Assembly (NCBI GenBank): GCA_022818135.1
Contig: JAFMSR010000005.1
Location: forward strand, 35,969,959-36,033,958
From: Saxidomus purpurata
Taxonomy: Eukaryota > Mollusca > Bivalvia > Venerida > Veneridae
DNA length: 64,000 nt
Direction: 5' to 3'
Made by a program: the position numbers and the translations under genes. Numbering within the stretch: the stretch's first letter is position 1; every line of letters starts with the position of its first letter. Positions 22,017 through 33,150 of this stretch are shown one piece after another. The notes beneath the pieces were generated by a model, which made no database searches, had not been told where the DNA came from, and saw only the letters and a list, made by a program, of their open reading frames with translations.

Positions 22017-22860
22017 TTTTTAGCTCGACTTTTCTATGAAAAGGGGAGCTATCCTACTCGCCCCGGCGTCGGCGTCGGCGTCGGCGTTGGCGTCACACCT
22101 TGGTAAGTTTTCGTACCACCCCCTTTTTTCAAAAGTATTGGGGTATGGCTTTGAAACTTACCATACTTGTTTACCATCATAACCTCCATCTACAGACAAG
22201 AGTCATACTCTGTCAGGTTTTGGCAGAAATGGCCCTTTTTGCTTTAGAAAGTGTATTGAGCTTGGTTAGTTTTTCGTACCCCTCCTTTATTTCAGAACCT
22301 TGGAGGTATTGCTTTGAAACTAACCATACTTGTTTACCATCATGACCTAATCACAGACAAGAGTCTAACTCTGTCAAGGTTTTTGACGATTTGCCCTTTT
22401 TCTTAGAAATACTTTGATATGGGTAAATCCACTTTTGCCTTACCCTTTGAGATATTGCTTTGAAACTTTGTGCTTGTTTACATCATCCCCATCTGTAGGC
22501 AGAGAGGACCTGTCAGGGTTGTTTTAAATAAGGCCCTTTTATCACTTAGATTGGTAAAGTTTTTCGTACCGTCCCTTTTTGACAAACTGTTCGAGATATT
22601 ACTTTGAAGTTTGAATACTTGTTTCCATCACCCAAAAAGGGCGGAGAGGTATTTGTCAAGGTTTTATGTGTTATGGCCCTTTTTGTCTTAGAAACTCAGT
22701 AAATTTTCATTCTTGTCCACTTGTTGACTTACCATTTGAGATTTCTTTGAAAGTTGGGTCTTTGTCCTCGAGCTATTGTAGCGGGATACTCTGTGAAAAT
22801 GTTTCTTGTTTGTCAGATCCTAGTTAGTCTTGTGTGCCCTTAGTCAGTTTTTTTTTTGCA
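22017..22860. repeat. Dispersed repeat beginning TTTTTAGCTCGAC
   Basis: The left end TTTTTAGCTCGACTTTTC resembles the inverted terminus of the repeat ending at 21183. A GGCGTC run (22066-22096) follows, then degenerate units of about 150 bp with TTTCGTACC..CCCTTTTT and TTTGAAACT..CATACTTGTTTACCATCA (about 22115, 22270, 22430, 22560). The far arm was not found, so this copy is probably truncated. Confidence 0.65.
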
Positions 22861-24842
22861 GAAAACCGCCTTATGTTAGTACAATTTACTTCGTAATTTC
22901 TTGTTAACTAAAATCACTTTTCTTTTTCAAGTTAGTACCACAATATAAAAATTCTTATTTACCAGAATGTGAGTTTTATTATTACTTTAAATGGAACAGT
23001 TTTAATTTTTCGAACTAAAATATTACAAGCTCCCACTACATGAACTTACGGAGTTATACAACATAAAGGCACTGTGTTTTTTTTTACTCAGAAAAAGCTC
23101 AATGTCACCGATTGCATTGCAGAACAGTTCAACCAGAAACCACTATTTGTTTCAAAATCATAGCAGCACAAAGTACTATCCAAGCACAGTGTATTATATT
23201 ACTGATACCAGTTTGTACAAATCTATGTATAAATACTTACTTGTACAGTTACAACTTGTATATTTTTTCAGCAAATGATTTCCTATGGTGCTACTTTATA
23301 CTTTCCTAAACTATACTGTATTTGTGTTATATATATATATTGACTATATTGTAAAAAGCCTTTTCGTAGGTCACTGTCACAGGGAAGTTTGTGCTGAACA
23401 AAATTTCTTATGCTTTAAAGGTACTCAGGCAGAAACATGTCTCTAAAATTATTTTTTTTCTACTATTCTTAAGGAGTTGGTTTCACGCATTTAAACAAGC
23501 ACATTAATTCAGGTTGTAATCTTTTCTGTGTTTTAACACACTGCATTCACAATCACTAATGTTTGATTATATTACATCAAGATTAATGCTAATCACAGGT
23601 ATTTATATTCCAATTCCCACAACATTTTTCATTGTGTCAGCTAATTCTGAACTCATGATAGGAAAACCCTATGATGCTGTATTTTCTCCAGCTCGGTGTT
23701 TATTTTCTCCAGCTCGGTGTTTATTTTCATCGACACATGCAGGACCCCTAGCCATATATGAACTATAAAAGTAGATTTATTTAGTAGGATTATATCATTA
23801 ACTCATCCCCCTGCCCCCTGCTCCCCTAAAAAAGTCTTATTACTATTTACTGTAATGATCTTTAACATAAACAATAAACAGTGGAAATAAATGCTATTAA
23901 GAGCAGCTGCATTTCCTATGTAAATACATAGGGACCATGTATATTTTATACAGCATGTTTTCCCAATGACAGTGTGCGGTAATTGACGTTATGTGACATA
24001 AACAATGTAAGCAATCATATTTCATGTTTTAAAGTTACACTGATGTACTGCTACATGTTCAGAAATTACTTGTTCTATGCACTTGTTAATTCATTACTTC
24101 GCATCCAAAGGTTTAACATTATTTTCTTCAACAATACAATTCAGGGACACATTTATTCTTTCTTAAATCAAACGTGGATTTTCTAACAATAAATCAAAAG
24201 TAGAACCTGAAGACAAGCTTGATTCTAAACAATGATATTACAAGTGATAAAACTTTTGTGAGACAATTTGGAAGTATTTTCTATGTGACAAAATGTTTGT
24301 TAAAAGGCAGTGGCTAGGTAGCCTGTCCCAGACTTTTGGTCTAGGTATAATACGGAGTAACGTGGGTTTATTCAAGACATGAGACTTTCACTGATATCAG
24401 ATTAATTTCGAATCATGTGCTTGGAAATTGGTAAAAATAACTCTTTGTTTACATAGTTAAGATTTCTTAAGATGTTGATTCGGTCATTTGAATCACATTA
24501 CATTACTGTTTGTGACGTCATATAGCTTGAACTTTTGCCTCTCTCAGTTAAATTTTAAATTTTTGATGAGTTTGTTAAGACAATAATCATCTTCTCTCAG
24601 ATTTCTCCACTTTTTATAAACAAATTAAATAGCATATGACAATATAGTTAAAAAGCAAGAGAAATCAGCCTATGATTAAATAATAATAATAATACAGAGC
24701 TGGCTCCCTAAAAAAAGTCTAGGTTGCTGGGTGCGACTACCAAGCCACTTCCTTGTTAAAAATTGTATTGTTGTGATATACAGTACTTGTAATAAATATG
24801 ATACCAGAGAAAAAAGTTATGTTATAGTATGTGAAAACCTAT
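22861..24842. other. Intergenic sequence, no gene seen
   Basis: AT-rich sequence with chance ORFs only. It contains a 21-bp direct duplication (ATTTTCTCCAGCTCGGTGTTT at 23681 and 23702) and a short TA run near 23330. Confidence 0.45.
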
Positions 24843-25800
24843 AAACAACAAGAAGGCCATGACAGACCTATATAGCTCACCCAAAATCAACTGCAGCCCC
24901 TAGATACCCTCAACCAAAAAGACATGTCATATTTTGGCAAAAGGTTTATTTTTGTGGATGGTATAGTCACTCCAGAAATTTTGGCTATTTCCTCGTTTTC
25001 TATCCAACTTTAATGATAACCATCAATGGTTTCTTGTAAGAACATATCTCAATTGTCTCTGTATAAAGTCTAGGAAAAGAAATTACCCAACGTTTGGGAC
25101 AATTCTTATTCTAAGGGCATGATTTAATCACACATCTAGACTACTACTAATATTTCAGCTCTGGATCTTGTAATTTTTGATGAACAACTAGTTCTGTACA
25201 CTATGGAATTCTTTGAACACTTTTGGTAGGGTACAATACAAGGAACAGTCCTGTTATGTATGTTTTAAATTGGCCAAGTGGTTAAGGAGATGCCATTCAA
25301 AGCCTAATGTAGACAAAATGACAGAGGGGCAACCAGTGATGACCTGGAAAGATCCAATAATCCTATAAAAGCAAGAAAAAGGATTTGTTTTTTTTTAAAT
25401 ATGCCTCTCCCACTGATAACCATGAAGAAAATTAAATGTACAATTTACTGCGACCTTGACCTTTGCTCTACTGAACCCACCAAAAATTATATCAGCTCTA
25501 CTGCTTTCAGAAGACAAAAAATCCTCATTTTATGACTCCAGACAGAGAAAATGCTTATACCAGTATTTGATGGCTCTTTTAAAGTAACAAAGGGAATAAC
25601 TCTGCTATAAATAGGTGGATTGTGATAGCATGCATCATTATCTATATAAAAATATAAAATGGGTTTTTTACAGGAACAAAGAACAATAACTGCTATAAAC
25701 AGGTGGTTTGTGAAGAAATTCTGTGTGAATCATTCCAACTGATAAATACATTCCTGCAAAGTTTCAATCTTAGCCACTAGTACCAAGATATAAGTGTGAC
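24843..25800 (+). repeat. Degenerate dispersed repeat, ACCT-arm type
   Basis: The head AACAAGAAGGCCATGACAGACC..TATATAGCTCACCC resembles the heads at 29229 and 56406. The body includes GGTACAATACAAGGAACAGTCCTG, close to the segment at about 30050 in the 29229 copy, and GCGACCTTGACCTTTG near 25451. No matching right arm was found; the right boundary is approximate. Confidence 0.5.
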
Positions 25801-26806
25801 TGAACTGCATATATTAAGTCTAGTCTTTGGCTGTTAAGCGCTGTCTACGACAGAGAAATGGACAGACAAGGCAAAACAATATCCTTCCCCCTGTGCTGGG
25901 GAATAATCTCCCTATAAAGTTTGAAGACTGTAAGTCATATGAATTTAAAGTTATTGAGGGGAAACAAAGTGTTACAGACAGAACAAAAACAATATGTCCG
26001 GGAAGTCTTTCAGTTCTACTACAAGTAAGAATGCTAACGAACAATTCTGTAGACATTACAATCATCAGTTTATATGGAGCAGAAGTTTACAGTAACAGAA
26101 GCAGCTACCATTTCATGTTTTCTGAAAGGGGTCAATGTAGGGATGCTTCAAAGCAACCTTGGTGTCTTTCCAACTTTTGGTTCATGAGAAAAGGCTGCAT
26201 AGAGTTTTTTTCTATTTTTAGAAACAGCACCCTCTGTGTGCAGTGTACCGGAATCATTTCCTAGTCTAAGAAAGGAGTCAATGAAAGCATGATACAGAGC
26301 AAGTTTGGTGACATTCAAATGATTAGTTCATGAGAAGCAGTTAAAAGATTTTAATAACAGCAGTCCTTGTGTGCAGTGGACTGGAACAATTATTCTGAAA
26401 AATTCCAGGGCAAGTCGGCAAATCAGACACTACCCACCCGTACTAATAGCTCATCCAGAGCCTTTGACTAAGACAAGCTCACACATTAATTTTACTGTGA
26501 TGTTTGCAAAGGGCTTGTTTCAGTCCTTAATTAGACTGGATGAGCCCTTGTGTAGATGAGTGGGCTTTAAAACTGGTTATGAAACCTAATCAAGACACTG
26601 TGCCAACAAAAATTGTCAAGAGAATAGTGAAGCAATACTCATGTCAGAGAGCTTATTGGAAAATCATAATAAAATCAACAAACAGATGGTCTAATGTAGG
26701 ACATTATGATCTTGACCCTTTCTTCAAAAATGAAAGAAACTGTACACTGAAAATCATGCATGAAAACAGTACAAGAAAAGAATTTGAACTGGTTTTTAAT
26801 GAACAC
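25801..26806. other. Intergenic sequence downstream of MRPL15
   Basis: No supported gene. Overlapping ORFs at 25820-26264 and 26371-27031 lack recognisable motifs, and the last runs across the MRPL15 terminal exon on the other strand. Confidence 0.4.
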
Positions 26807-26812
26807 TTTATT
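26807..26812 (-). promoter_or_regulatory. MRPL15: Candidate MRPL15 poly(A) signal
   Basis: AATAAA on the minus strand, 34 bases below the stop codon. This implies a very short 3' UTR of about 50-60 bases, common for ribosomal-protein genes. Confidence 0.6.
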
Positions 26813-26845
26813 TTGTTAAAGAGGAACATACGATCTCATGCAATA

Positions 26846-27307
26846 TCACGACTCATAATATTCTTCATATTCCTTGTCTTTAGGTTTAATAATAACCTTG
26901 TCCTTCATGCAAACTATCCAACCTGGACTCAATCCAAAATAAATCTGTCTTGGATCTTTTTTATACTGAAACAACTCTCTTTTAGAGTCTTCGTCGTAGT
27001 TTGGCATTTCATAGCCATATTTCTGCGCTAATTTAAACCTAGATTCTTTCACTTTTTCTGGATCAGCAAGATAGCCCCTGAAGTCCGGGTTTGTGTAATA
27101 TTCAAATGCATCCTCTGGTGGAAGAGGGCACCATGGGATTGGTAATCCTTTTGTGAAGAACTTGAGTGGATTACACATTGCCTGTACGCACTCTGTGTTG
27201 AAGTACCTAGTTGTTATCATACCACCATTCCTCTCAATGGCTGCAATTGTTGACTCCTGTGCCCACTGTACTTCAATGTTTATCTTTGCTGTGAATATTT
27301 CAGCACC
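26846..27307 (-). CDS. MRPL15: MRPL15 terminal exon
   Basis: 462 bases from acceptor CCCTAG to the TGA stop at 26846-26848. It encodes 153 residues, including [28 protein letters not shown], the [12 protein letters not shown] and [10 protein letters not shown] stretches and [14 protein letters not shown], ending EYEEYYES. Confidence 0.95.
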   Translation of the reverse strand, partial: GAEIFTAKINIEVQWAQESTIAAIERNGGMITTRYFNTECVQAMCNPLKFFTKGLPIPWCPLPPEDAFEYYTNPDFRGYLADPEKVKESRFKLAQKYGYEMPNYDEDSKRELFQYKKDPRQIYFGLSPGWIVCMKDKVIIKPKDKEYEEYYES

Positions 27308-30300
27308 CTAGGGTAAGAAGGAAATGTTATAAAGTGCTGATACATCTGACCTTATGTTTAACTGCTAGCAAAGGTAAGCTATCAAAACAATCCACTTTAA
27401 AATCTCAGCGAGCAATTTTAGAGGTTTAGCCTAACAGTTTCCCTATTACTATAAACTGTATTAATCTAATACATACTGGAAGCATATTTGATGCCAATTA
27501 TTCAATCTTTACAAATTTTACACCACAATCTTAACAAAAACAAGAGTGTCATGATGGCCCTGAAAACTGTCGTAATTATTCACCATATAATAAATTATTT
27601 CTGACCTCAGATGAGCAATATTTGAAGCAGTTCAAGATTTCTTTTTGAAAATCGGTCAACATCACATGACAAACTTGGCCTACAGTCACACATATGCATG
27701 AGAAATATGATGATATTAGTGAAGAAATGAAGGTGCTACATTGACACTTAATTAAATACAATGTATTGCATATTTTGCTAAACCAGGGCCTGAAACTTTG
27801 AAGTACGGATAACTCTGATCAAGCCAATAATCAAACTTATTTCATCATACGGCCACAAACATTCTGTATTAAGTTTTGATTCGTGAAATGAAGGTGATGT
27901 AGTGTACATATAGTTAGTTTAAATATTGCATTTTTTTTGTTAAATCAGGGGCCATAACTCTCAAATCATTATTCTATTCAAACCTTTAACCACCGTGGAT
28001 ACCTGAGATACAGCATTTTCAGTTCATGAAAGTTTGCTCAGTTGAAAAGAGCAGTAACTGTATAAAGTGTGAAACATAATTATACAACATGTCATTGTGA
28101 TTAAACTTGTTGCGTAGAGAAGCACCAGTAATACTTGACTTTGTGTACAATTGGAAGAGTCAGGCCAGGATAGGACCATGTCAGACGGCCCGGGACTATG
28201 TGGGTGATTCCTATATAGCTCCCCACTTTACAAAATAAAACGAGGTTATAAAAACAAGACCAATAAGGCTTACATTGCAAAATGCAAGATTAGTCACGCA
28301 CAGCTACAGCCACTGGTTTTTCACACATAATTTTTTGTATCAAATTATGCCTATTACATAATAAAACAAGAATCATTACATAATAGGCATATCTAAGCAC
28401 AAAAAGTATATGTAAATGTGTCAGGTACCTGTGGCTACAGCAGTCCATGTAACACATTAAATCTGAAGTGACAAAGAAACAAACAAACCTCATCTGTCAG
28501 ATTGACACCATATTCTTTATCCAGGGGATTGATCTTGTATAGATGTGTATTACAGATTGTTGTCAAGTCAATTGGTTGCTCAGTGTCTACTCTGCCTAGG
28601 TCAATTAATCGTTGTAACTGCAGCAGGGAAAGGGGCGGGTATTCTCTGCGTACGCTGCATAGTAAACATGTTATTTAACGATGAACATCTTTTAGAAATG
28701 CAAGTACAATGTACATGCTAAGACAACAACTATAAGATAGGCTGCTGACTATTCCAAACAATTTAATAGTGAAATAAAACTTGTAATATAGGGCTTGATT
28801 TTGTCCCCAGAGAAAATACGATTTCAGAGATATGGGACTCGCCCCTTTTTCTTATCCACCTGCAATACTTGTATTAAATTCCATTCCATTTTAAATCCAA
28901 AAGGGGCATAATTTTGCCAAAATTAATGCAAGGATTATGGGACTTGATGCTATATGACTTTGTTTATTGACTCAGTTGACCTGTGAAAAATACATACACA
29001 CTATTCTGCTAAGTGGTAAGCTAAATCATACATGATCTATGCAACATTCTCATAAGTCTGTATTTCAAAGAAAAAAATATTCATACGAAAATGTTGAGAG
29101 TAAACAACATTCTTAATTTCTCTGTTCAAATTTTCATTTAACCGAGTCTGAAACCGAGAGTACAATAGTTAATACACTTTAAATAAGCCAGATACAAGAA
29201 ACTTTATTTAACATCGTATTATAAAACAAACAAGAGGGCCAAGATGGCCCTATATCGCTCACCTTGGTACAAGTCCACTTGATCACTAGATAATGTTATA
29301 TACCAAATAAGTTTTCCTATATACACCTTTGTAAAACAAATGATCCCCCCCGCCCCCCGGGCAAGGTCAATTTTGACCCCAGGGGCATAATTTGAACAAA
29401 CTTTAAAGAGGTCTACTAGGCAATGCTACATGCCAAATATCTAAGCTCTAGGCCTTGTGGTTTCAGAGAAGAAGATTTTTAAAGTTTTTACTATATATTC
29501 CTATGCAAAACTAAGTGACCCCCGGTGCGGGGTCAATTTTGACCCGGGGCTCATAATTTGAACAATATTGGTAGAGGTCCACTAGCCAATGCTACATGCC
29601 AAATATCTAAGCTCTAGGCCTTGTGGTTTCAGAGAAGAAGATTTTTAAAGTTTTTACTATATAAGCCTATGTAAAACTAAGTGACCCCCGGTCGGGGTCA
29701 ATTTTTGATCCGGGGCTCATAATTTGAATAATCTTGGTAGAGGTCTACTAGACAATGCTACATGCCAAATATCTTAGCTCTAGGCTTTGTGGTTTCAGAG
29801 AAGAAGATTTTTAAAGTTTTCCCTTATATTCCTATGCAAAAACTAAGGGCCCACCCGCGTGGGGTCAATTTTGACCCGGGGGTCATAATTTGAACAATCT
29901 TTGTAGAGGTCCACTAGACAATGCTACATGCCAAATATCTAAGCTCTAGGCCTTGTGGTTTCAGAGAAGAAGATTTTTTTAAGTTTTTCCTATTTTTTGC
30001 CATAGCAACCAGAGTTCTGCATGGAATGGAATTCTTTGAACAATTTTGGTAGAGCTTCATGCAAGGAACATTCCTGCATAGTTTTATCAACATTGGCCTA
30101 GAGGTTTCAGAGGAGATGTCATTTGAATCAAAATGTTGACGGACGACGGACAATCATCGATCAGAAAAGCTCACCCTGGCGTAGCCAGGTGAGCTAAAAA
30201 ACGTTAGCTATTTGCAAACAATTTTGCAACCTTTTCTCTTGCTAATAATTTAACAAATAGTATACTTACTGGTGTCCTTGGTAATATGGTTCTTTTGGAA

Positions 30301-30424
30301 TCCTCAAATACAGTGGGGTATTTCCACCTTCAAAACCAAGCCTAGGCAATGTCATTTTTTGACCAGCACCTTTGTCTCCACGCCCACTCTTTAAGCCCTT
30401 TTCTCTACTCCTCCTTCGCTTTTT
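26846..30424 (-). CDS. MRPL15: Mitochondrial large-subunit ribosomal protein uL15m (MRPL15), first exon not found
   Basis: Three minus-strand exons, 30424-30270, 28654-28489 and 27307-26846, join in frame (phases 0, 2, 0) into 260 residues and a TGA stop; the human protein is 296, so about 35-40 N-terminal residues with the import presequence are missing. Order of conserved blocks: basic [104 protein letters not shown], all characteristic of MRPL15 rather than cytosolic or bacterial L15. It is a component of the mitoribosome large subunit. It faces the TINAGL1-like gene tail to tail. The missing exon should lie above 30427. Confidence 0.95.
27308..28488. other. MRPL15: MRPL15 intron between the last two exons
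   Basis: 1181-base intron, AT-rich, with no coherent repeat boundaries. Text such as ATGAAGGTG..TACATTG near 27727 and 27889 suggests an old tandem-core repeat. Confidence 0.4.
28489..28654 (-). CDS. MRPL15: MRPL15 internal exon, LIDLGRVD region
   Basis: 166 bases, donor GAG|GTTTGT. Two acceptors nine bases apart (ATGCAG and ACGCAG) both keep frame. The upstream one, giving [14 protein letters not shown], aligns better with the GHSFRRQYKPLSL of the vertebrate protein and is used here. It encodes [16 protein letters not shown] and [16 protein letters not shown]. Confidence 0.91.
29229..30200 (+). repeat. pearl/Helentron-like dispersed repeat, ACCT-arm subfamily, in MRPL15 intron
   Basis: It starts AACAAGAG, hairpin GGGCCA-AGA-TGGCCC (29236-29250), arm GCTCACCT (29257-29264) and ends with arm AGGTGAGC (30187-30194) plus TAAAAAA. 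The core is a tandem array with period about 166 bp: AAGCTCTAGGC recurs near 29443, 29609, 29774 and 29941. Units share GGTCAATTTTGACCC and GGTTTCAGAGAAGAAGATTT. Low divergence between units suggests recent amplification. Confidence 0.85.
30270..30424 (-). CDS. MRPL15: MRPL15 internal exon, conserved basic and GFEGG region
   Basis: 155 bases between acceptor TAACAG and donor CA|GTAAGT. It encodes [19 protein letters not shown], then [18 protein letters not shown] and YYQGH. Incoming phase 0, so the missing first exon must end on a codon boundary. Confidence 0.93.
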
Positions 30425-30853
30425 CTGTTAAAAGAGTACTACTAAATGTTATCTTTATAAAGTTAAAGGTCACTTTTTTCAGTATATATATATACAGAAA
30501 ATCCATGGATTGTACATAACAAATAGTCAAATATCAATAGGTGTCAGAGGGCTGTACATTTTACTATATAAAACAGAAATAAAATGAACTATTTCATACT
30601 CTGAGACTCTATTTGCGGGCATGTCTCGAGTTTCGCTGTGTAAACAAACTGGTCATAATTTTTAGTATCAAGTAGTTGTAATTGTTTAAAACAGTCAATA
30701 ATTTAATGTAAATTTGACAGCAGACCTTGTAAAATCAACCACCAGCTGGAAACACTTATGATGCAAGGCTATTTTGTACAACAGGCTCTCATATATACAG
30801 TACATGCAAGGTGTCTTTTTCCCCCATCACCTCAACAGCGAGCTATCATGTCC

Positions 30854-31426
30854 ACTAGGGCTGACTATTGCAGCCAAATTTACTATCACGATAGTTATCG
30901 ATAGTTAAAAGTACTATCACAATAGACTATCAATAGTTGGCTTCACTATCACGATACTATCACGATAGTTTCGATAGTTTACATTATCACATACTATATA
31001 TTTTTACCAAGTTGATTCAATTTGTTTGTATCAATACCTGTAATTAACTTGAATTCAGTATAAAATTAATTGTTACTAATTAAGAATGCTAAACCATCTT
31101 TATTGAACAGATACGCGTCATTAAAATATTTCACTATGCTAAGTCATGGATTGATGGATGGTAAGACGACAAGTACGTTTTAGGAACAGAAACGTCGTCG
31201 TATATATAACTTATTATAGCCCGTAATGTAAACATACGTTTTATGGCAAAGGAAAATCAACTACATTTTATGTAAATAACGCATTCAAAAATGAAAAAAA
31301 AACTATCGAGAAAAGTCGATAGCTATCGGCGATAGTATCGATAGTGTGAAATTGCTATTGACTATCGGGTCTGATACAATAGCGATAAGTCGATAGTATC
31401 GACTATCGTTACACCACTACAGCCCG
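30854..31426. mobile_element. Non-autonomous DNA-transposon-like element with TATCGATA palindromes
   Basis: Both ends hold clusters of ACTATCG/CGATAGT in both orientations (30878-30985 and 31302-31405), with two exact TATCGATA (30896-30903, 31336-31343). The outermost sequences, CACTAGGGCTGACTATTG and the inverse of GTTACACCACTACAGCCC, are weakly inverted. The middle is AT-rich and has no transposase. A hAT-type origin is a guess. It lies in the MRPL15 5' intron or upstream flank. Confidence 0.5.
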
Positions 31427-31551
31427 CCATATGTCAAAAGGGCTAACTCCTTACCAAGTAGAGATGGGTCAAAATACACCTAAATATTGGATGTAACATG
31501 CATATTGTACCACAGAAAAGTGGTCTCGATTTTTCTCTACGGCCAGTAATA

Positions 31552-32618
31552 AACAAGAGCTGTCCCTCACAAGTGACGAATGCCCCCGAAAGAGGTGCCT
31601 CACAGTCTGTGTCCTCTCCATGTGCTCAATAAATGTGCTATGTAATTTTAAAATCCTTCCATGCATGACAGAGTAATCATGCATACAGTATTCCATTACT
31701 TTAAACACTAAGTGTGACCTTGACCTTTGAGGTAGGGACTTGGGTATTGCACGTGACACATCCGCTTGATGTGCTAGACATTTGTGCCAAGTTATTTTCA
31801 AATCCTTCAAAGCATAATAAAGTTATAGTCCGGACACAAATGTATGCATATATACAGGATTCCATTACCTATAAACTCTAAGTGTGACCTTGACCTTTGT
31901 GGTAGGGATGTGGGTCTTGCACACGACATGTCGTCTTGATGTGCTAGACATTTGTGCCAAATTATTTTAAAATCCTTCAAGGCATGACAAAGTTACAGTC
32001 CGGACACGAATGTGTGCATATATGCATATATAGAGGAATCCATTACCTTCAAACTCTAAGTGTGACCTTGACCTTTAAGCTAGGGACGTGGGTCTTGCAC
32101 TCGACACGTCGTCTTGATGTGCTAGAAATTTGTGCCAAGTTATTTTAAAATCCTTCAATGCATGACAAAGTTACAGCCTGGACACGAATGTGTGCATATA
32201 TGCATATATAGAGGAATCCATTACCTTCAAACTCTTAAGTATGACCTTGACCTTTGAGCTAGGGACGTGGGTCTTGCACGCGACACGTCGTCTTGATGTG
32301 CTAGACATGTGTGTCCAGTTATTTGAAAATCCTTCAATGCATGACAAAGTTACAGTCCGGACACGAATGTGTGCATATATAGAGGATTCCATAACCTTCA
32401 TACTCCAAGTGTGACCTTCACCTTTGAGGTAGGGATGTGGGTCTTGCACACGACACGTCGTCTTGATGTGCTAGACATGTGTGCCAAGTTATTTTAAAAT
32501 CCTTCAATGCATGACAAAGTTACAGTCCGGACACAAATTTGTAAGTGGGGACGCACGGACGGATGGTCAGACGGACAGACGGTGCGATTTTAATATGCCA
32601 CCGTTCGGGGGCATAAAA
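31552..32618 (+). repeat. Dispersed repeat with TGCCCCCGAA arms and about 174-bp tandem core
   Basis: It starts AACAAGAGCTGTCC, then arm TGCCCCCGAA (31581-31590) and ends TTCGGGGGCA (32604-32613) plus TAAAAA. The arms are a perfect 10-bp inverted pair. Five core units repeat AAGTGTGACCTTGACCTTTGA and GTCTTGATGTGCTAGACAT at about 31711, 31881, 32058, 32239 and 32408. It ends with a GGACGGACAGACGG-type stretch. Confidence 0.85.
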
Positions 32619-32639
32619 AGTCACAATATAAGCTATTTA

Positions 32640-33150
32640 CAGTAACAACAAAGGGAAGTAATTCTAAAAACAAGGGTAGCCCATGGTGGTGAACATTTGT
32701 ACAAAGTAACATCAAAATCCCTCCATGCATGAAGAAGAAATGCTCCAGACAAAGATATTCTTCGACTTTGAACTTTAACCTCTAAGTGTGACCTTGACCT
32801 TAGACCTAGGGACCTGTTCTTGCGCATGACACTCCGTCTCATGATGGTGAACATTTATGCCAAGTTAAATTAAAATTCCTCCATGCATGAAAAAAGATAT
32901 GCTCCAGACAGTCATTCTTGAATTTGACCTTTAACCTTCAAGTGTGACCTTGACCTTAGACCTAGGGACCTGGTTCTTGCGCATGACACTCCGTCTCATG
33001 GTGGTGAACATTTGTGCCAAGTAACATCAAAATCCCTCCATGCATGAAAAAGATATTGGCCGGACACACACACGGACGGGCGCACGCACATACACCGAAC
33101 CGCCAAAAGTGACAACTATGTCGAGCTCACCGCAAGCGGGCTCGACAAAA
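32640..33150 (+). repeat. Second tandem-core repeat ending in a GTCGAGC hairpin
   Basis: Two or three units share CATGATGGTGAACATTTNTGCCAAGT and TGACCTTGACCTTAGACCTAGGGACC (about 32789, 32946). The right end forms a hairpin, GTCGAGC..CCGC..GCGG..GCTCGAC (33120-33146), followed by AAAAA. It abuts the previous repeat. Confidence 0.7.

Noticed and set aside
25266..25295. GGCCAAGTGGTTAAGGAGATG as the A-box of a tRNA-Leu or tRNA-Ser gene
   Set aside because: No B-box or cloverleaf follows, and the equivalent place in the 29229 repeat reads as ordinary core sequence.
26540..27031. 163-codon plus-strand ORF near MRPL15
   Set aside because: It overlaps the MRPL15 terminal exon on the opposite strand and shows no motif.
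31469..32449. ORFs of 64-113 codons within the tandem-core repeat
   Set aside because: They recur with the repeat period on both strands, as expected from repeat structure rather than coding.
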